Below, in pieces: positions 8,057-16,488 of a DNA stretch of 64,000 bases. This DNA comes from Aliidongia dinghuensis (GTDB taxonomy: Bacteria > Pseudomonadota > Alphaproteobacteria > ATCC43930 > CGMCC-115725), in assembly GCF_014643535.1 (NCBI RefSeq), contig NZ_BMJQ01000008.1, forward strand, positions 186,001 through 250,000, read 5' to 3'. The notes under the pieces were generated by a model. That model was not told the origin of the DNA. It did no database searches and worked only from the letters and a program-made list of their open reading frames with translations. The position numbers were made by a program, and so were the translations under genes. How positions within the stretch are numbered: the stretch's first letter is position 1; the number at the start of each line of letters is the position of its first letter.

Positions 8057-8276
8057 TCGCCTCGTCCCGGTCGAACTTGAAGTCGGCCGGTAAGCGGCCG
8101 CGGAAGGCATGCAGCCGCTGCAGCAGTTCTTCGCGCCCGGGTTTGCGCGCGATGCCGAAATGCCGCGCGTCGGCGACATGGACTTCGATCTCGTCGCCTT
8201 CCCTGAGGTCGAGCGCCTCGACCACGGCGGCCGGAAGGCGGACGGCGAGGCTGTTGCCCCATTTCGCGACCTGCAT
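8046..8276 (-). CDS. vapB: AbrB/MazE-type antitoxin of the VapBC pair
   Basis: The 76-aa product opens MQVAKWGNSLAVRLPAAVVE, a swapped-hairpin AbrB-type DNA-binding fold, followed by LREGDEIEVHV and a C-terminal tail (KFDRDEANA) that would wrap the toxin. I chose ATG 8276 because GAGAGG lies just upstream; a frame-internal ATG at 8306 sits inside the operator. The gene precedes and overlaps the PIN toxin. The perfect palindrome just upstream is the expected site of autorepression by the VapBC complex. Confidence 0.9.
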   Translation of the reverse strand: MQVAKWGNSLAVRLPAAVVEALDLREGDEIEVHVADARHFGIARKPGREELLQRLHAFRGRLPADFKFDRDEANAR

Positions 8277-8289
8277 GGCGTGCCTCTCG

Positions 8290-8315
8290 GATATACAGTT
8301 GGCCAAATGTATATC
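8290..8315. promoter_or_regulatory. VapBC autoregulatory palindrome
   Basis: GATATACA (8290-8297) and TGTATATC (8308-8315) are perfect 8-bp inverted arms around a 10-bp centre, 14 bp upstream of the antitoxin start. Placement and symmetry fit an AbrB-type dimer-of-dimers operator. Confidence 0.7.
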
Positions 8316-8363
8316 ATGAGGTTCTTCGGAACAAGATGCCGCCGGGACCGACGAGGGCTCCGG

Positions 8364-9020
8364 CTATCGCGATGACCCGGTGCTGGCGCGCTTGGGCCGG
8401 CGGACCGCTCTAACCTTGCTCCTGCTGCCGTCGCCGCAGAAGAATTGATCGTGGCCGTCGGACTCGAGCCCCGACACGCCGACGCCGAGCGGCATCTCGA
8501 GCCGCTCCAGGACCTCGCCCGTCCGCGGATCGATGTGCCTGAGATCGCTCTCGTCACCTTCCCAGGTGCCGTGCCAGAGTTCGCCGTCGACCCAGGTGAC
8601 GCCGGTGACGAAGCGGCTGGTTTCGATGGTGCGCAGGATCGCCCCCGTCTCGGGATCGACCTGGTGGATCTTCCGGTCCCGATAGACGCCCACCCAGAGT
8701 GTCCCCTCGGCCCACGCGAGGCCCGAGTCGCCGCCGCCGCCGGGCGCCGGGATCGTGGTCAGCACGCGGCCGGTTTCGGGATCGATCTTCTGGATGCGAT
8801 CTTCGGCGATCTGGAACAGGTGCTGGCCGTCGAAGGCCGTGCCGGCATGGGCTGCGACGTCGATCGTGCGCAGCGTTTTGCCGCTCTCCGGATCGAGCGC
8901 GTTCAGCGTGTCCCCGGCGGCAAACCAGACGTTCTGACCGTCGTAGGTTACGCCATGCACGCGGTCGACACCCGGAAAGGGGCCATACTCACGGAGGATC
9001 TCGGCTGCTGAGCGTTTCAT
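8364..9020 (-). CDS. Beta-propeller protein (YncE/PQQ-like repeats)
   Basis: The 218-aa protein consists of repeated blade-like units such as LNALDPESGKTLRTIDV, IQKIDPETGRVLTTI, IHQVDPETGAILRTI and LRHIDPRTGEVLERL, each an x-hydrophobic-DPE/RTGxxLxxI strand pair. This is a YncE/glutamine-cyclotransferase-like propeller of about five blades. I start at ATG 9020, preceded by AGGGAGAAACCC; the longer frame would overlap the upstream gene. No signal peptide is seen, so it is probably cytoplasmic. It lies 31 bp after the HTH/TPR-like gene and is likely co-transcribed with it. No enzymatic activity is claimed. Confidence 0.75.
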   Translation of the reverse strand: MKRSAAEILREYGPFPGVDRVHGVTYDGQNVWFAAGDTLNALDPESGKTLRTIDVAAHAGTAFDGQHLFQIAEDRIQKIDPETGRVLTTIPAPGGGGDSGLAWAEGTLWVGVYRDRKIHQVDPETGAILRTIETSRFVTGVTWVDGELWHGTWEGDESDLRHIDPRTGEVLERLEMPLGVGVSGLESDGHDQFFCGDGSRSKVRAVRRPKRASTGSSR

Positions 9021-9051
9021 GGGTTTCTCCCTATCGCTGCATGCTTGCACC

Positions 9052-10272
9052 CTAGTCACCCGGCAGGGGGGCGGGGAGTAACAAGGTCGTCGTGAAACCC
9101 GGCACCGGCGGGGTCATCCAGCGCCGTGCGCGCCCGCGGCCGAACGACTGCACCTTGTCGGCGGCTGCCAGCGCGTCGAGGGCCCGCTGCACAGTGCGCT
9201 GGCTGGCGCCGAGTGCCAGGGCCAGTGCCGAGCTCGACCATGACTCCCCGTCGGCAAGGAAGGCGAGCACGGCCGCATGCGGTTCTTCGACCGGCCGCGC
9301 CAGCACGACGATTTCGCCCGCGTGACGCGGCACCAGCACAAAGCCGCGCTTCGTGGCGCTGACGCCGGCCAACGTCCGCAGCGTCGCGCGCAATCGCCCG
9401 ACCTCGACGCGCAACCGCGCGCGATGCGATTCATCGGCATGCTTCGCGCGGAACGCCCGCGCGACGAGCGTACCTCGCGGCACGTCGCCGGGCCAGGCTT
9501 CGGCCAGCGCGCGGGCGAGCGCGAACAACACGGGGCGCCGCGCGAGCGAGACCACCGTGCCGGCGTTTCGCACGACATGACGGCACGCGTCGACGACGAG
9601 CACGCTCGTCGTCTGCAATGCCTCGACCTCTTCGAGCAGAAGAGGGCGCTCCATGCCGCGCGCCATCAGGCGCGCCGCCGGCGTCGCCAGGATACGGGCG
9701 GCGCTTTCGACCTCCGCTGTCAGCCCGGGGATCCCCGCGCGGCGCGCGGCATCCTCGGCTCGGGTGAGGGCCGCGCGCGCCGTCTCCGTCCGAAGGCGGC
9801 GCATCGCAATCCCGGCTACGACCAGCTCATGGGCGGTCCGCAATGCGGGCGGGAAGGGCGTGGGATCGAGATCGGCGAGCAGGTGCTCGGCCTGGTCGAG
9901 GCGTCCGATCAGGAGGAGGCGCCGGACCTCGAGATAGCGTGCATGCGCGGCATTGACCCGGTCGCCGTGCGCCTCGAGCGTCGCCCGCGCCGCGTCGAGC
10001 GCTTTCGCGGGCCATGTAAGGTCGCGCGAGACGAGCGCGATCTCGGCCTCGGCGACGACGCAGCGCGCACGGGCCACAGCCTCTCTCGGACCGAAGGCAC
10101 GCGCCGCACTGCGCAGCAGCGCCTTCGCGCGAACGAGATCGCCGAGCTGCGCCATCGCGATGCCGCGGAGTGCCAGCGCCGGCGCGTCATCGCGGAGCGC
10201 CACCCGGTTGAGCGCGCCCAACGGGTCGCCCGCCGCGAGGGCTCGCGCCGCGGCCGTGATCAGCGAGTCCAT
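9052..10272 (-). CDS. Putative regulator: helical repeats plus winged helix domains
   Basis: The 406-aa protein has a TPR-like alpha-helical N-terminal half rich in Ala, Leu and Arg (about residues 1-200), a middle region (WPGDVPRGTLVARAFRAK then SHRARLRVEVGRLRATLRTL) that resembles the winged helix of SARP/OmpR regulators, and a C-terminal helix-turn-helix (ALALGASQRTVQRALDAL). This points to a transcription regulator. It is divergent from the tandem DUF899 genes and heads the propeller gene, so it may control either. I do not recognise a characterised homologue. Confidence 0.65.
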   Translation of the reverse strand: MDSLITAAARALAAGDPLGALNRVALRDDAPALALRGIAMAQLGDLVRAKALLRSAARAFGPREAVARARCVVAEAEIALVSRDLTWPAKALDAARATLEAHGDRVNAAHARYLEVRRLLLIGRLDQAEHLLADLDPTPFPPALRTAHELVVAGIAMRRLRTETARAALTRAEDAARRAGIPGLTAEVESAARILATPAARLMARGMERPLLLEEVEALQTTSVLVVDACRHVVRNAGTVVSLARRPVLFALARALAEAWPGDVPRGTLVARAFRAKHADESHRARLRVEVGRLRATLRTLAGVSATKRGFVLVPRHAGEIVVLARPVEEPHAAVLAFLADGESWSSSALALALGASQRTVQRALDALAAADKVQSFGRGRARRWMTPPVPGFTTTLLLPAPLPGD

Positions 10273-10399
10273 CGGAATCCCGTCACACTTGTCACTCCCA
10301 CCGTCCGACGCCCGATCCCCAATCTATTGCACGACCACCAACCAGTTTGTCGTCGCGAAACGGTGCGCACGACGAACGGCATTGAAGGAGGGAAGAGCA

Positions 10400-11164
10400 A
10401 TGACGACACATATGACCGGGACACGGGAAGACTGGCTGGCAGCACGGCTCGAGCTGCTCGAGGCGGAGAAGGAGCTGACTCGGCATAGCGATGAGCTGGC
10501 GCAGCGGCGGCAGGCGCTGCCGTGGGTCCGGGTCGACAAGGAATACCGGTTCGAGACCGACACGGGGAGCGCCTCGCTGGCGGACCTCTTCCAGGGGCGT
10601 TCGCAGCTCCTCGTCTACCATTTCATGTTCGGACCCGATTACAAGGCCGGCTGCCCGTCCTGCTCGATGATCGCCGACGGGTTCAACGGCTTCGCCGTCC
10701 ATCTGGCGAACCACGACGTGATGCTCCTGGCGGTGTCGCGGGCGCCGCTTGCGAAGTTGAATGAATACAAGCGGCGGATGGGCTGGACGTTTCCCTGGGC
10801 GTCGTCGAGCGGCGGCGACTTCAACTTCGACTTCAACGTCTCGTTCACCGAGGAAGAGCAGCGCGAAGGGCGCATCGAATACAACTACCGCCGCGGCGGC
10901 CACAAGATGGACGAGGCATCGGTCCCCGAGCCCGTCCGCCAGTTCGCGGCGACCTGCGGTACCGACGCGCCGACCTATACGCGCGATCGGCCGGGCCTGA
11001 GCGCGTTCGTGCGTGAGGACGGCGTCATCTACCACACCTATTCGACCTATGCGCGCGGACTGGACGGGCTCTGGGGCGCCTACCAGTGGCTCGACCGCGC
11101 GCCCAAGGGACGCAACGAGATGGGTGTCTGGTGGCGTCGCCACGACGAGTACGGCCAGCGCTGA
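10400..11164 (+). CDS. DUF899 thioredoxin-like protein, first copy
   Basis: The 254-aa protein is a DUF899 member: an N-terminal EDWLAARLELLEAEKELT helix, then QLLVYHFMFGPDYKAGCPSCS with a CxxC motif at the thioredoxin-fold active-site position, DFNFDFNVSFT in the middle and a C-terminal YHTYSTYARG plus WWRRHDEY. The family is AhpC/thioredoxin-like, with no firmly known activity. GGAGGG precedes the ATG. It is followed by a second, clearly related DUF899 gene after a strong hairpin. Confidence 0.85.
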   Translation: MTTHMTGTREDWLAARLELLEAEKELTRHSDELAQRRQALPWVRVDKEYRFETDTGSASLADLFQGRSQLLVYHFMFGPDYKAGCPSCSMIADGFNGFAVHLANHDVMLLAVSRAPLAKLNEYKRRMGWTFPWASSSGGDFNFDFNVSFTEEEQREGRIEYNYRRGGHKMDEASVPEPVRQFAATCGTDAPTYTRDRPGLSAFVREDGVIYHTYSTYARGLDGLWGAYQWLDRAPKGRNEMGVWWRRHDEYGQR

Positions 11165-11185
11165 GCCCCCAGCGCTAAGTCAGGC

Positions 11186-11220
11186 CGTGGGGGCGTCGGT
11201 ACGGGCCGGCCGCCCCCACG
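11186..11220 (+). terminator. Strong hairpin between the two DUF899 genes
   Basis: CGTGGGGGCG (11186-11195) and CGCCCCCACG (11211-11220) make a perfect 10-bp stem with a 15-nt loop. No T tract follows, so it may be an attenuator or an RNA-stabilising or processing hairpin rather than a full terminator. Confidence 0.45.
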
Positions 11221-11252
11221 CGCAGCCGATCCCGACAAACAGGAGGCTAGCT

Positions 11253-11951
11253 ATGCCGCATCAAGTCGTCTTTCACGAGGAATGGCTGAAGGCCCGCCTC
11301 GAGCTGCTCGCGGCCGAGAAGGCATTCACGCGCGAGCGTGATCAGCTGACGCGCCGCCGGATGGCGATGCCCTGGGAGCGCGTGGCAAAGCCCTACCGGT
11401 TCGAGGGGCCGAATGGCGCTCTCTCGCTCGCCGATCTCTTCGACGGGCGCTCCCAGCTGATCGTCTATCACTTCATGTTCGGCCCCGATTGGGAGGAGGG
11501 GTGCAAGTCGTGTTCCTTCTGGGCCGACAATTTCAATGGCATCCCGATCCACCTCAATCATCGCGACGTGACATTGACGGCCATTTCGCGCGCGCCATTC
11601 GCCAAGATCGTCGCCTACAAGAAGCGCATGGGCTGGCGCTTTCCCTGGGTCTCGTCCCATGGCAGCGATTTCAATTTCGACTATCACGCGTCCTTCGCGC
11701 CCGAACAGATCGCCGCCGGCAAGGCCTATTACAACTATGAAGTCCGGCCGAATACTCTGTCGGACGAGGTTGGCATCAGCGTCTTCTGCAGGAATGAGAG
11801 CGGCGAGCTGTTTCACACCTATTCCTGCTACTCGCGCGGCGTCGACATGCTGAACGGCGCCTACCACTACCTCGATCTCGTACCCAAAGGCCGCGACGAG
11901 GACGGTTTCAAATTCCCGATGACGTGGGTACGCCGGCACGATCAGTACTGA
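11253..11951 (+). CDS. DUF899 thioredoxin-like protein, second copy
   Basis: A 232-aa protein homologous throughout to its upstream neighbour: EEWLKARLELLAAEKAFT at the start, then the same HFMFGPD block followed by EEGCKSCSFWADNFNG (again CxxC), DFNFDYHASF, and a C-terminal TYSCYSRG and WVRRHDQY. It lacks the roughly 20-residue insert that the first copy carries before its C-terminal part. AGGAGG sits 6 bp before the ATG. The pair arose by tandem duplication; whether the two act together is unknown. Confidence 0.85.
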   Translation: MPHQVVFHEEWLKARLELLAAEKAFTRERDQLTRRRMAMPWERVAKPYRFEGPNGALSLADLFDGRSQLIVYHFMFGPDWEEGCKSCSFWADNFNGIPIHLNHRDVTLTAISRAPFAKIVAYKKRMGWRFPWVSSHGSDFNFDYHASFAPEQIAAGKAYYNYEVRPNTLSDEVGISVFCRNESGELFHTYSCYSRGVDMLNGAYHYLDLVPKGRDEDGFKFPMTWVRRHDQY

Positions 11952-11998
11952 CGTGCTCCGGAGATCCCGCACGCATTGCAGGAAACCGAGGCAGCATC

Positions 11999-12838
11999 AT
12001 GACGAACGCGATATGCGGCACCCATCATCTCAGGCGTGCCGCCCGGACGGCCTCCGACCGAGCTTCCGAGCAAGCCCTTTTCGGCATTTCGGCGCTGCTC
12101 TTCGCCGCCAGTGTGGCCGCGACGATCGCCGGCAGCGTGTCGATGTCGGCGATGGGCGAGATGCCGATGCCGGGCGGCTGGACGCTGTCGATGGCGTGGC
12201 TGCTGATGTGTGGCCAGACATGGCCTGGTGCTGCCGCGTCGTTCCTCGGCATGTGGATCGTGATGATGGCCGCAATGATGCTGCCGTCTCTGGCGCCCAT
12301 GTTGTGGCGCTACCGCCGGGCCGTGGGGCTGACGGGCGAGACGCGGCTCGGCCTGCTGACGGCGTTGGTCGGCGTGGGGTATTTCTTCGTGTGGGCCGTG
12401 CTGGGTCTCGCCACCTTTCCGCTCGGCGCAGTCCTGGCGGCGGTCGCGATGCAGCAGCCGGCACTGGCGCGCGCCGTCCCGCTTGCGGTCGGTGCCCTCG
12501 TCCTGATGGCAGGCGCGCTCCAGCTCACCCGGTGGAAGGCCCGCCGCCTGGCCTGCTGCCGGCAGGCGCCGGGGTGCGCCCGTCTGTTGCCGGCGGACGC
12601 CGGCACGGCCTGGCGATATGGCCTGCGGCTCGGCCTCCACTGCAGCTATTGCTGTGCCGGGCTGACGGCGATCCTGCTCGTCACCGGGATCATGAACCTG
12701 TGGGCCATGGCTTTCGTGGCGACCGCCATCACCGCCGAACGCCTGGCACCGGCCGGGGAGCGCGTCGCGCGTGCCATCGGTGCGGTCATCGTCGGGGCAG
12801 GGGTGGTCTTGCTTGTGCAAGCCGCCGGGCTCGGCTAG
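11999..12838 (+). CDS. DUF2182 membrane protein (putative metal-binding)
   Basis: A 279-aa protein with about seven membrane segments. The family signature is visible: MPMPGGWTLSMAWLLMC, WIVMMAAMMLPSLAPMLWRY, and a late HCSYCCAGL cysteine/histidine cluster. The DUF2182 family is annotated as predicted metal-binding integral membrane proteins, often next to DUF1326 genes; none is next to it here. It starts 47 bp after the second DUF899 gene and may share its transcript. Function is unknown. Confidence 0.85.
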   Translation: MTNAICGTHHLRRAARTASDRASEQALFGISALLFAASVAATIAGSVSMSAMGEMPMPGGWTLSMAWLLMCGQTWPGAAASFLGMWIVMMAAMMLPSLAPMLWRYRRAVGLTGETRLGLLTALVGVGYFFVWAVLGLATFPLGAVLAAVAMQQPALARAVPLAVGALVLMAGALQLTRWKARRLACCRQAPGCARLLPADAGTAWRYGLRLGLHCSYCCAGLTAILLVTGIMNLWAMAFVATAITAERLAPAGERVARAIGAVIVGAGVVLLVQAAGLG

Positions 12839-12841
12839 CGC

Positions 12842-13141
12842 CTACGCGTCGAGCGCGGAAAGGTCCTTGGGGAGCAGCTTCTCAGCTCTTTCCGCTGGGG
12901 CGAGCTCGGATCGAGCGCGATGCTGACGGGCGGCGTCGTCTATGTGCTTGGCATGTTCGTCGTCACGATCATGTTCAACGCGCCGCTCAATGACGCGCTC
13001 GCCGCAGTCGATCCATCAGGCGGCGAAGGCGCCGCCCTCTGGGCGCGCTACCTCAAGGACTGGACCGCCTGGAACCACGTGCGGACGGTGGCGTTGGCCG
13101 CCGCTTGCATGCTTTTCATCGCCGCCCTCGTGGCGCGATAG
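12842..13141 (+). pseudogene. N-terminally truncated DUF1772 (anthrone oxygenase-like) gene
   Basis: Residues encoded from about 12887 to 13141 (FRWGELGSSAMLTGGVVYVLG, then FNAPLNDALAAVDPSG, WARYLKDWTAWNHVRT and a final hydrophobic helix) match the C-terminal half of DUF1772 proteins. Those are normally about 150-160 aa with four membrane helices. The frame is closed by the stop of the DUF2182 gene at 12836-12838, so the N-terminal two helices are missing. An ATG at 12920 could give a 73-aa remnant but has no good ribosome site. I read it as a decayed gene; expression of the short form cannot be excluded. Confidence 0.6.
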
Positions 13142-13147
13142 CGGCGC

Positions 13148-14290
13148 TCACCAGCCGCCGAAGCGGGGCCAGTGCACGAGCGGGGCGCCTGGTTCGGCCG
13201 GAATGACCTCGTAGGCGCCGTGCTGGCCGGCCGTGGCACAGGCGTGGTTCGGCAGGATCCTGAGGCGCGTGCCGACCGGCATCGCCGGAAGCCCCGCCGT
13301 GCTGCCGGCCCGTAGCGCGATCACGCCGTGCTCCTGGTTGGCCGCCGTCACGATCAAATCCGGCAGCACGTTTCCGTCGATATCTGAGACGACGCCATAG
13401 CCCTGATCGACGGTCTGGGCGGCGGTGCCCCGGTCGCGCGAGAGCGCCATCCAGCCGGCGTCGACCAGGATCCAACCGCGATCCCGCTGATGGCCGATGA
13501 CGGTCGTGAGCACCGAGAGCGCGATGTCCTCGACCCGGCAAGCCTCGATGCCGGCCATGACGAGGTCGAAGAACATATAGACGCCGGCCCGCACCTCGGT
13601 CACGCCGTCGAGGTCGGTTGCGGCAAAGGCCGTCGGGGTCGACCCGACGCTGACGATCGGGCAGGGGAGCCCGTGCTCGCGCAGCCGGGTGGCGGCACTG
13701 ACCGCCGCGTGGCGTTCGCGCTCGGCGAAGGCCGCGTGCGCCGCGGCGCCGAGGACGCCATAGCTTTCGCCGGCGTGGGTGAGGACGCCGTGCAGCAACG
13801 CGCCGGTATGCAGCCGGCGCCCGATCTCGATGATCTGCGGATCGTCGGCCGGAAGACCGCCGCGGTGACCGTCGCAATCGATCTCGATCAGGGCGGGGAT
13901 CGGTGCCCCGGCCGCTGCGGAGGCGGCGACAACGGCGTCGGCCTGCTCAATTGAATCGAGCAGCACCGTCAGATCGCAGCCCGCCGCGCGCAGGGCGGCG
14001 ACGCGTGGCAGCTTCTGCGGCGCGATGCCGACCGCATAGAGAATGTCCCTGATGCCGGCGGCGAAGAACACTTCGGCCTCGCGCAGGGTCGAGACGGTCG
14101 CCGGCCCGTTGCCGCCGGCGAGGACCCGGCGTGCCACCTCGACCGATTTCGCAGTTTTGAGGTGCGGCCGCAGCGCGACCCCGGCCAGCGCCGGGCGGTC
14201 GCGCAGCCGGGCGATATTGGCCAGCATCTTGCGCTCGTCGAGCAGCAGCGATGGCGTGGGCAGAGCGGAGAGCGAAGAGGTCGCGGACAT
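13148..14290 (-). CDS. DSD1-family PLP enzyme (D-threonine / 3-hydroxy-D-aspartate aldolase-like)
   Basis: The 380-aa protein is a fold-type III PLP enzyme. The N-terminal PTPSLLLDERKM and RPHLKTAKS motifs supply the PLP lysine (near residue 45), followed by TVSTLREAEVF. The C-terminal metal site reads PNHACATAGQH, the His-x-Cys pair seen in D-threonine aldolase and D-serine dehydratase relatives. Such enzymes cleave or dehydrate D-beta-hydroxy amino acids. It is divergent from a LysR gene, with overlapping palindromes between them, so amino-acid-responsive control is plausible. The exact substrate (D-threonine, hydroxyaspartate or D-serine) cannot be separated by eye. Confidence 0.85.
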   Translation of the reverse strand: MSATSSLSALPTPSLLLDERKMLANIARLRDRPALAGVALRPHLKTAKSVEVARRVLAGGNGPATVSTLREAEVFFAAGIRDILYAVGIAPQKLPRVAALRAAGCDLTVLLDSIEQADAVVAASAAAGAPIPALIEIDCDGHRGGLPADDPQIIEIGRRLHTGALLHGVLTHAGESYGVLGAAAHAAFAERERHAAVSAATRLREHGLPCPIVSVGSTPTAFAATDLDGVTEVRAGVYMFFDLVMAGIEACRVEDIALSVLTTVIGHQRDRGWILVDAGWMALSRDRGTAAQTVDQGYGVVSDIDGNVLPDLIVTAANQEHGVIALRAGSTAGLPAMPVGTRLRILPNHACATAGQHGAYEVIPAEPGAPLVHWPRFGGW

Positions 14291-14363
14291 GGCGGGTTCC
14301 TCGAATCTTTTTGCGATCCGACCTTACCCTGATCCACGTGCAGCGTGAATTTACGGAGGACGT

Positions 14364-14388
14364 ATCTTAGATTAAGATCAATCTTAAT
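14364..14388. promoter_or_regulatory. LysR-type operator overlapping the regulator start codon
   Basis: ATCTTA-GAT-TAAGAT (14364-14378) is a perfect inverted repeat fitting the LysR T-N11-A rule. It overlaps a second palindrome, ATTAAGAT-CA-ATCTTAAT (14371-14388), whose right arm includes the first bases of the LysR ATG at 14387. Binding there would control the divergent aldolase-like gene and repress the regulator itself. Confidence 0.65.
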
Positions 14389-15304
14389 GTTGACCTCGCA
14401 GGACCTCGAATTTTTCGCGGTGGTCGCGGCGGCGCCATCGCTGGCCGGAGCGGCACGCGCCTTGGACGTGACGCCGCCGGCTGTGACCCAGCGGCTCAAA
14501 AGCCTTGAGCAGCGGCTCGGCGTCCGGCTGATCGACCGGTCGAGCCGACGGCTGCATCTCACGCCCGAAGGGACCGCCTTGGCCGCCAGGAGTGCCGCCA
14601 TTCTGGAAGAGATGAAAGTCCTCGCCGCCTCGCTCGCCGCGCGGCGGGGCGAGATTGCGGGCCCGTTGCGCGTCGTGGCGCCGCTCGGATTCGGCCGCGC
14701 CCATGTAGCGCCGGTGATGGCGCGGATGCGGCAGGACCACCCGGCTGTGGAACTGGACTTGATCCTCAGCGAGGATCCGGCCGGACGCATCCGCTCGGAC
14801 GGCTGGGACGTGCTGGTGCAGGTCGGACCGCTTGCGGACTCGGCGCTGGCGCTCCGGCACCTTGCGCCCAATCGGCGCATCCTCTGCGCAGCGCCGTCTT
14901 ATCTCGCCGCACGCGGCATTCCGCGCAGCCCCGGGGAGCTCGATCGCCATGCGTGCGGCGTGATCCGGGAAGATCGGGCCGACGTGACGCTCTGGGGGTT
15001 TACGCACCTGGGCGGCGAAACCGTCACGATCCGCATGCGCCCCGACTTCGCCAGCAACGACGGCGAGGTGATCAAGACCTGGGCGGTCGCCGGTCTCGGC
15101 ATCGTTCAGCGCTCGGAATGGGACGTCGCGGACGATATCTCGGCAGGGCGTCTGGTCGAGATCATGCCGGATTGGCGATTGCCCGATGCCGACGTCGTTG
15201 CCTTGCTCGGCCCGCGGGCCGGTCGTACCGCGCGCCTGGAGCGCTTCGTCGACATGCTGCACCGTTCACTGACCCCCGTGCCGTGGCGGCGCAATGGGCG
15301 GTGA
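14387..15304 (+). CDS. LysR-family regulator, divergent from the DSD1 gene
   Basis: The 305-aa protein has a typical LysR N-terminus (DLEFFAVVAAAPSLAGAARALDVTPPAVTQRLKSLE, residues about 6-40, shown here only to place the helix-turn-helix; key residues are A21, T28 and Q33) and an effector-binding domain ending near residue 295. I start at ATG 14387, which gives the usual LysR start distance before the first helix; the upstream GTG/ATG at 14345 would add 14 basic residues. Its stop is 2 bp from the end of the convergent VWA gene. Likely target: the DSD1 gene. Confidence 0.88.
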   Translation: MLTSQDLEFFAVVAAAPSLAGAARALDVTPPAVTQRLKSLEQRLGVRLIDRSSRRLHLTPEGTALAARSAAILEEMKVLAASLAARRGEIAGPLRVVAPLGFGRAHVAPVMARMRQDHPAVELDLILSEDPAGRIRSDGWDVLVQVGPLADSALALRHLAPNRRILCAAPSYLAARGIPRSPGELDRHACGVIREDRADVTLWGFTHLGGETVTIRMRPDFASNDGEVIKTWAVAGLGIVQRSEWDVADDISAGRLVEIMPDWRLPDADVVALLGPRAGRTARLERFVDMLHRSLTPVPWRRNGR

Positions 15305-15306
15305 CG

Positions 15307-16488
15307 TCATGCCTCGGAGCGGATCAGCTTGATGTCCTGCTCCGCGGCCCAGCCGGAGATGTCGCCGCGCCGGAGTGCCGTCGCCATGAGATCCGGGAAC
15401 TGGTCGGGCGTGCAGGCGAAGACCGGGATGCCAAGGGCTGCAACCGTCGCCGACAGTGTGGGGTTATAGGCCGGACGGCCGGTATCGGTCAGCGCCAGCA
15501 GCACGATCACATTGACGCCGATCAGTGAAAGCCGCGCCAGCCGATCGACCAGCGCCACCGCGTCGCCGCCTTCGAAGAGGTCGGAAATCAGGATCAGATG
15601 CGCCTTGGCAGGCCGCTCGATCCGGTCTGCGCAATAGGCGATCGCCCGGTTGATGTCGGTGCCGCCGCCCAGCTGAACGCCGAACAGCACCTCGACCGGA
15701 TCGGCGAGCTCCGCCGTCAAGTCGACGATCGACGTGTCGAAACACACGAGCTTGGTCGCGACGACCGGCAGTGACGCCATGACCGCCGCGAAGATCGAGG
15801 CATAGACGACCGAGGTCGCCATCGACCCCGACTGGTCGACGCACAGGATCACCTCGTCGAGGTCGACGATGCGCCGCTGCTGGCGCTGGAAGCCGATCAG
15901 CCGCTCCGGCACCACGGTGCGATGCTCGGCCTGGTAATGGCGGAGATTGGCCCGGATGGTGCGCGGCCAGTCGATATCGGCAAAGCGCGGGCGGTTCGTG
16001 CGGCGCGAACGGTCGAGCGCGCCGCGGATCGCGTCGGCCGTGCGCCGCTCGAGCCGCTCCATCAGTTGGGCGACCACCTTGGCGATCACGATCCGTGCGG
16101 TCTCTTTGGTCTTCTCCGGCATCACGCCGCGGAGTGCCATGAGATCGGCGATCAGGTTCACATCCGCCTCGACCGTCGCGAGGAACTCGGGTTCGAGCAG
16201 CATCTGGCGCAGACCCTTGCGCTCGAACGCGTCTTTCTGGATCACCTGCACCACGGGGGCCGGGAAGAATTCGCGAATGTCGCCCAGCCATTTCGCAACG
16301 CGCGGCGCCGATCCGCCGAGGCCGCCGCGGCCCTTCTTCGGCGCCTCGTCGCCGTAGCCATAGAGCGCGGTGAGCGCGTCGGACATGCGCCGGTCGCTGT
16401 CGGTGAGGGCAGGCCCACCGTCAGCACCCTCGGCATCGGTGCCGAGGGCCAGCGCCCAGCGGCGGCGGCGTTCGTCGACCTCGTTCAT
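15307..16488 (-). CDS. VWA-domain protein, last gene of the MoxR/SWIM/DUF4132 operon
   Basis: The 393-aa protein has an alpha-helical N-terminal half (about 1-210) and a C-terminal von Willebrand A domain. The MIDAS metal motif is intact at residues 218-222 (DQSGS), with a later Thr in GGGTDINRA and an Asp in LILISDLFEGG. VWA proteins paired with MoxR ATPases act as metal-dependent adaptors. Its ATG overlaps the stop of the DUF5682 gene by 4 bp (ATGA), so it is translationally coupled. Length and context match what I recall of E. coli YehP (about 380 aa). The role is unknown. Confidence 0.85.
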   Translation of the reverse strand: MNEVDERRRRWALALGTDAEGADGGPALTDSDRRMSDALTALYGYGDEAPKKGRGGLGGSAPRVAKWLGDIREFFPAPVVQVIQKDAFERKGLRQMLLEPEFLATVEADVNLIADLMALRGVMPEKTKETARIVIAKVVAQLMERLERRTADAIRGALDRSRRTNRPRFADIDWPRTIRANLRHYQAEHRTVVPERLIGFQRQQRRIVDLDEVILCVDQSGSMATSVVYASIFAAVMASLPVVATKLVCFDTSIVDLTAELADPVEVLFGVQLGGGTDINRAIAYCADRIERPAKAHLILISDLFEGGDAVALVDRLARLSLIGVNVIVLLALTDTGRPAYNPTLSATVAALGIPVFACTPDQFPDLMATALRRGDISGWAAEQDIKLIRSEA

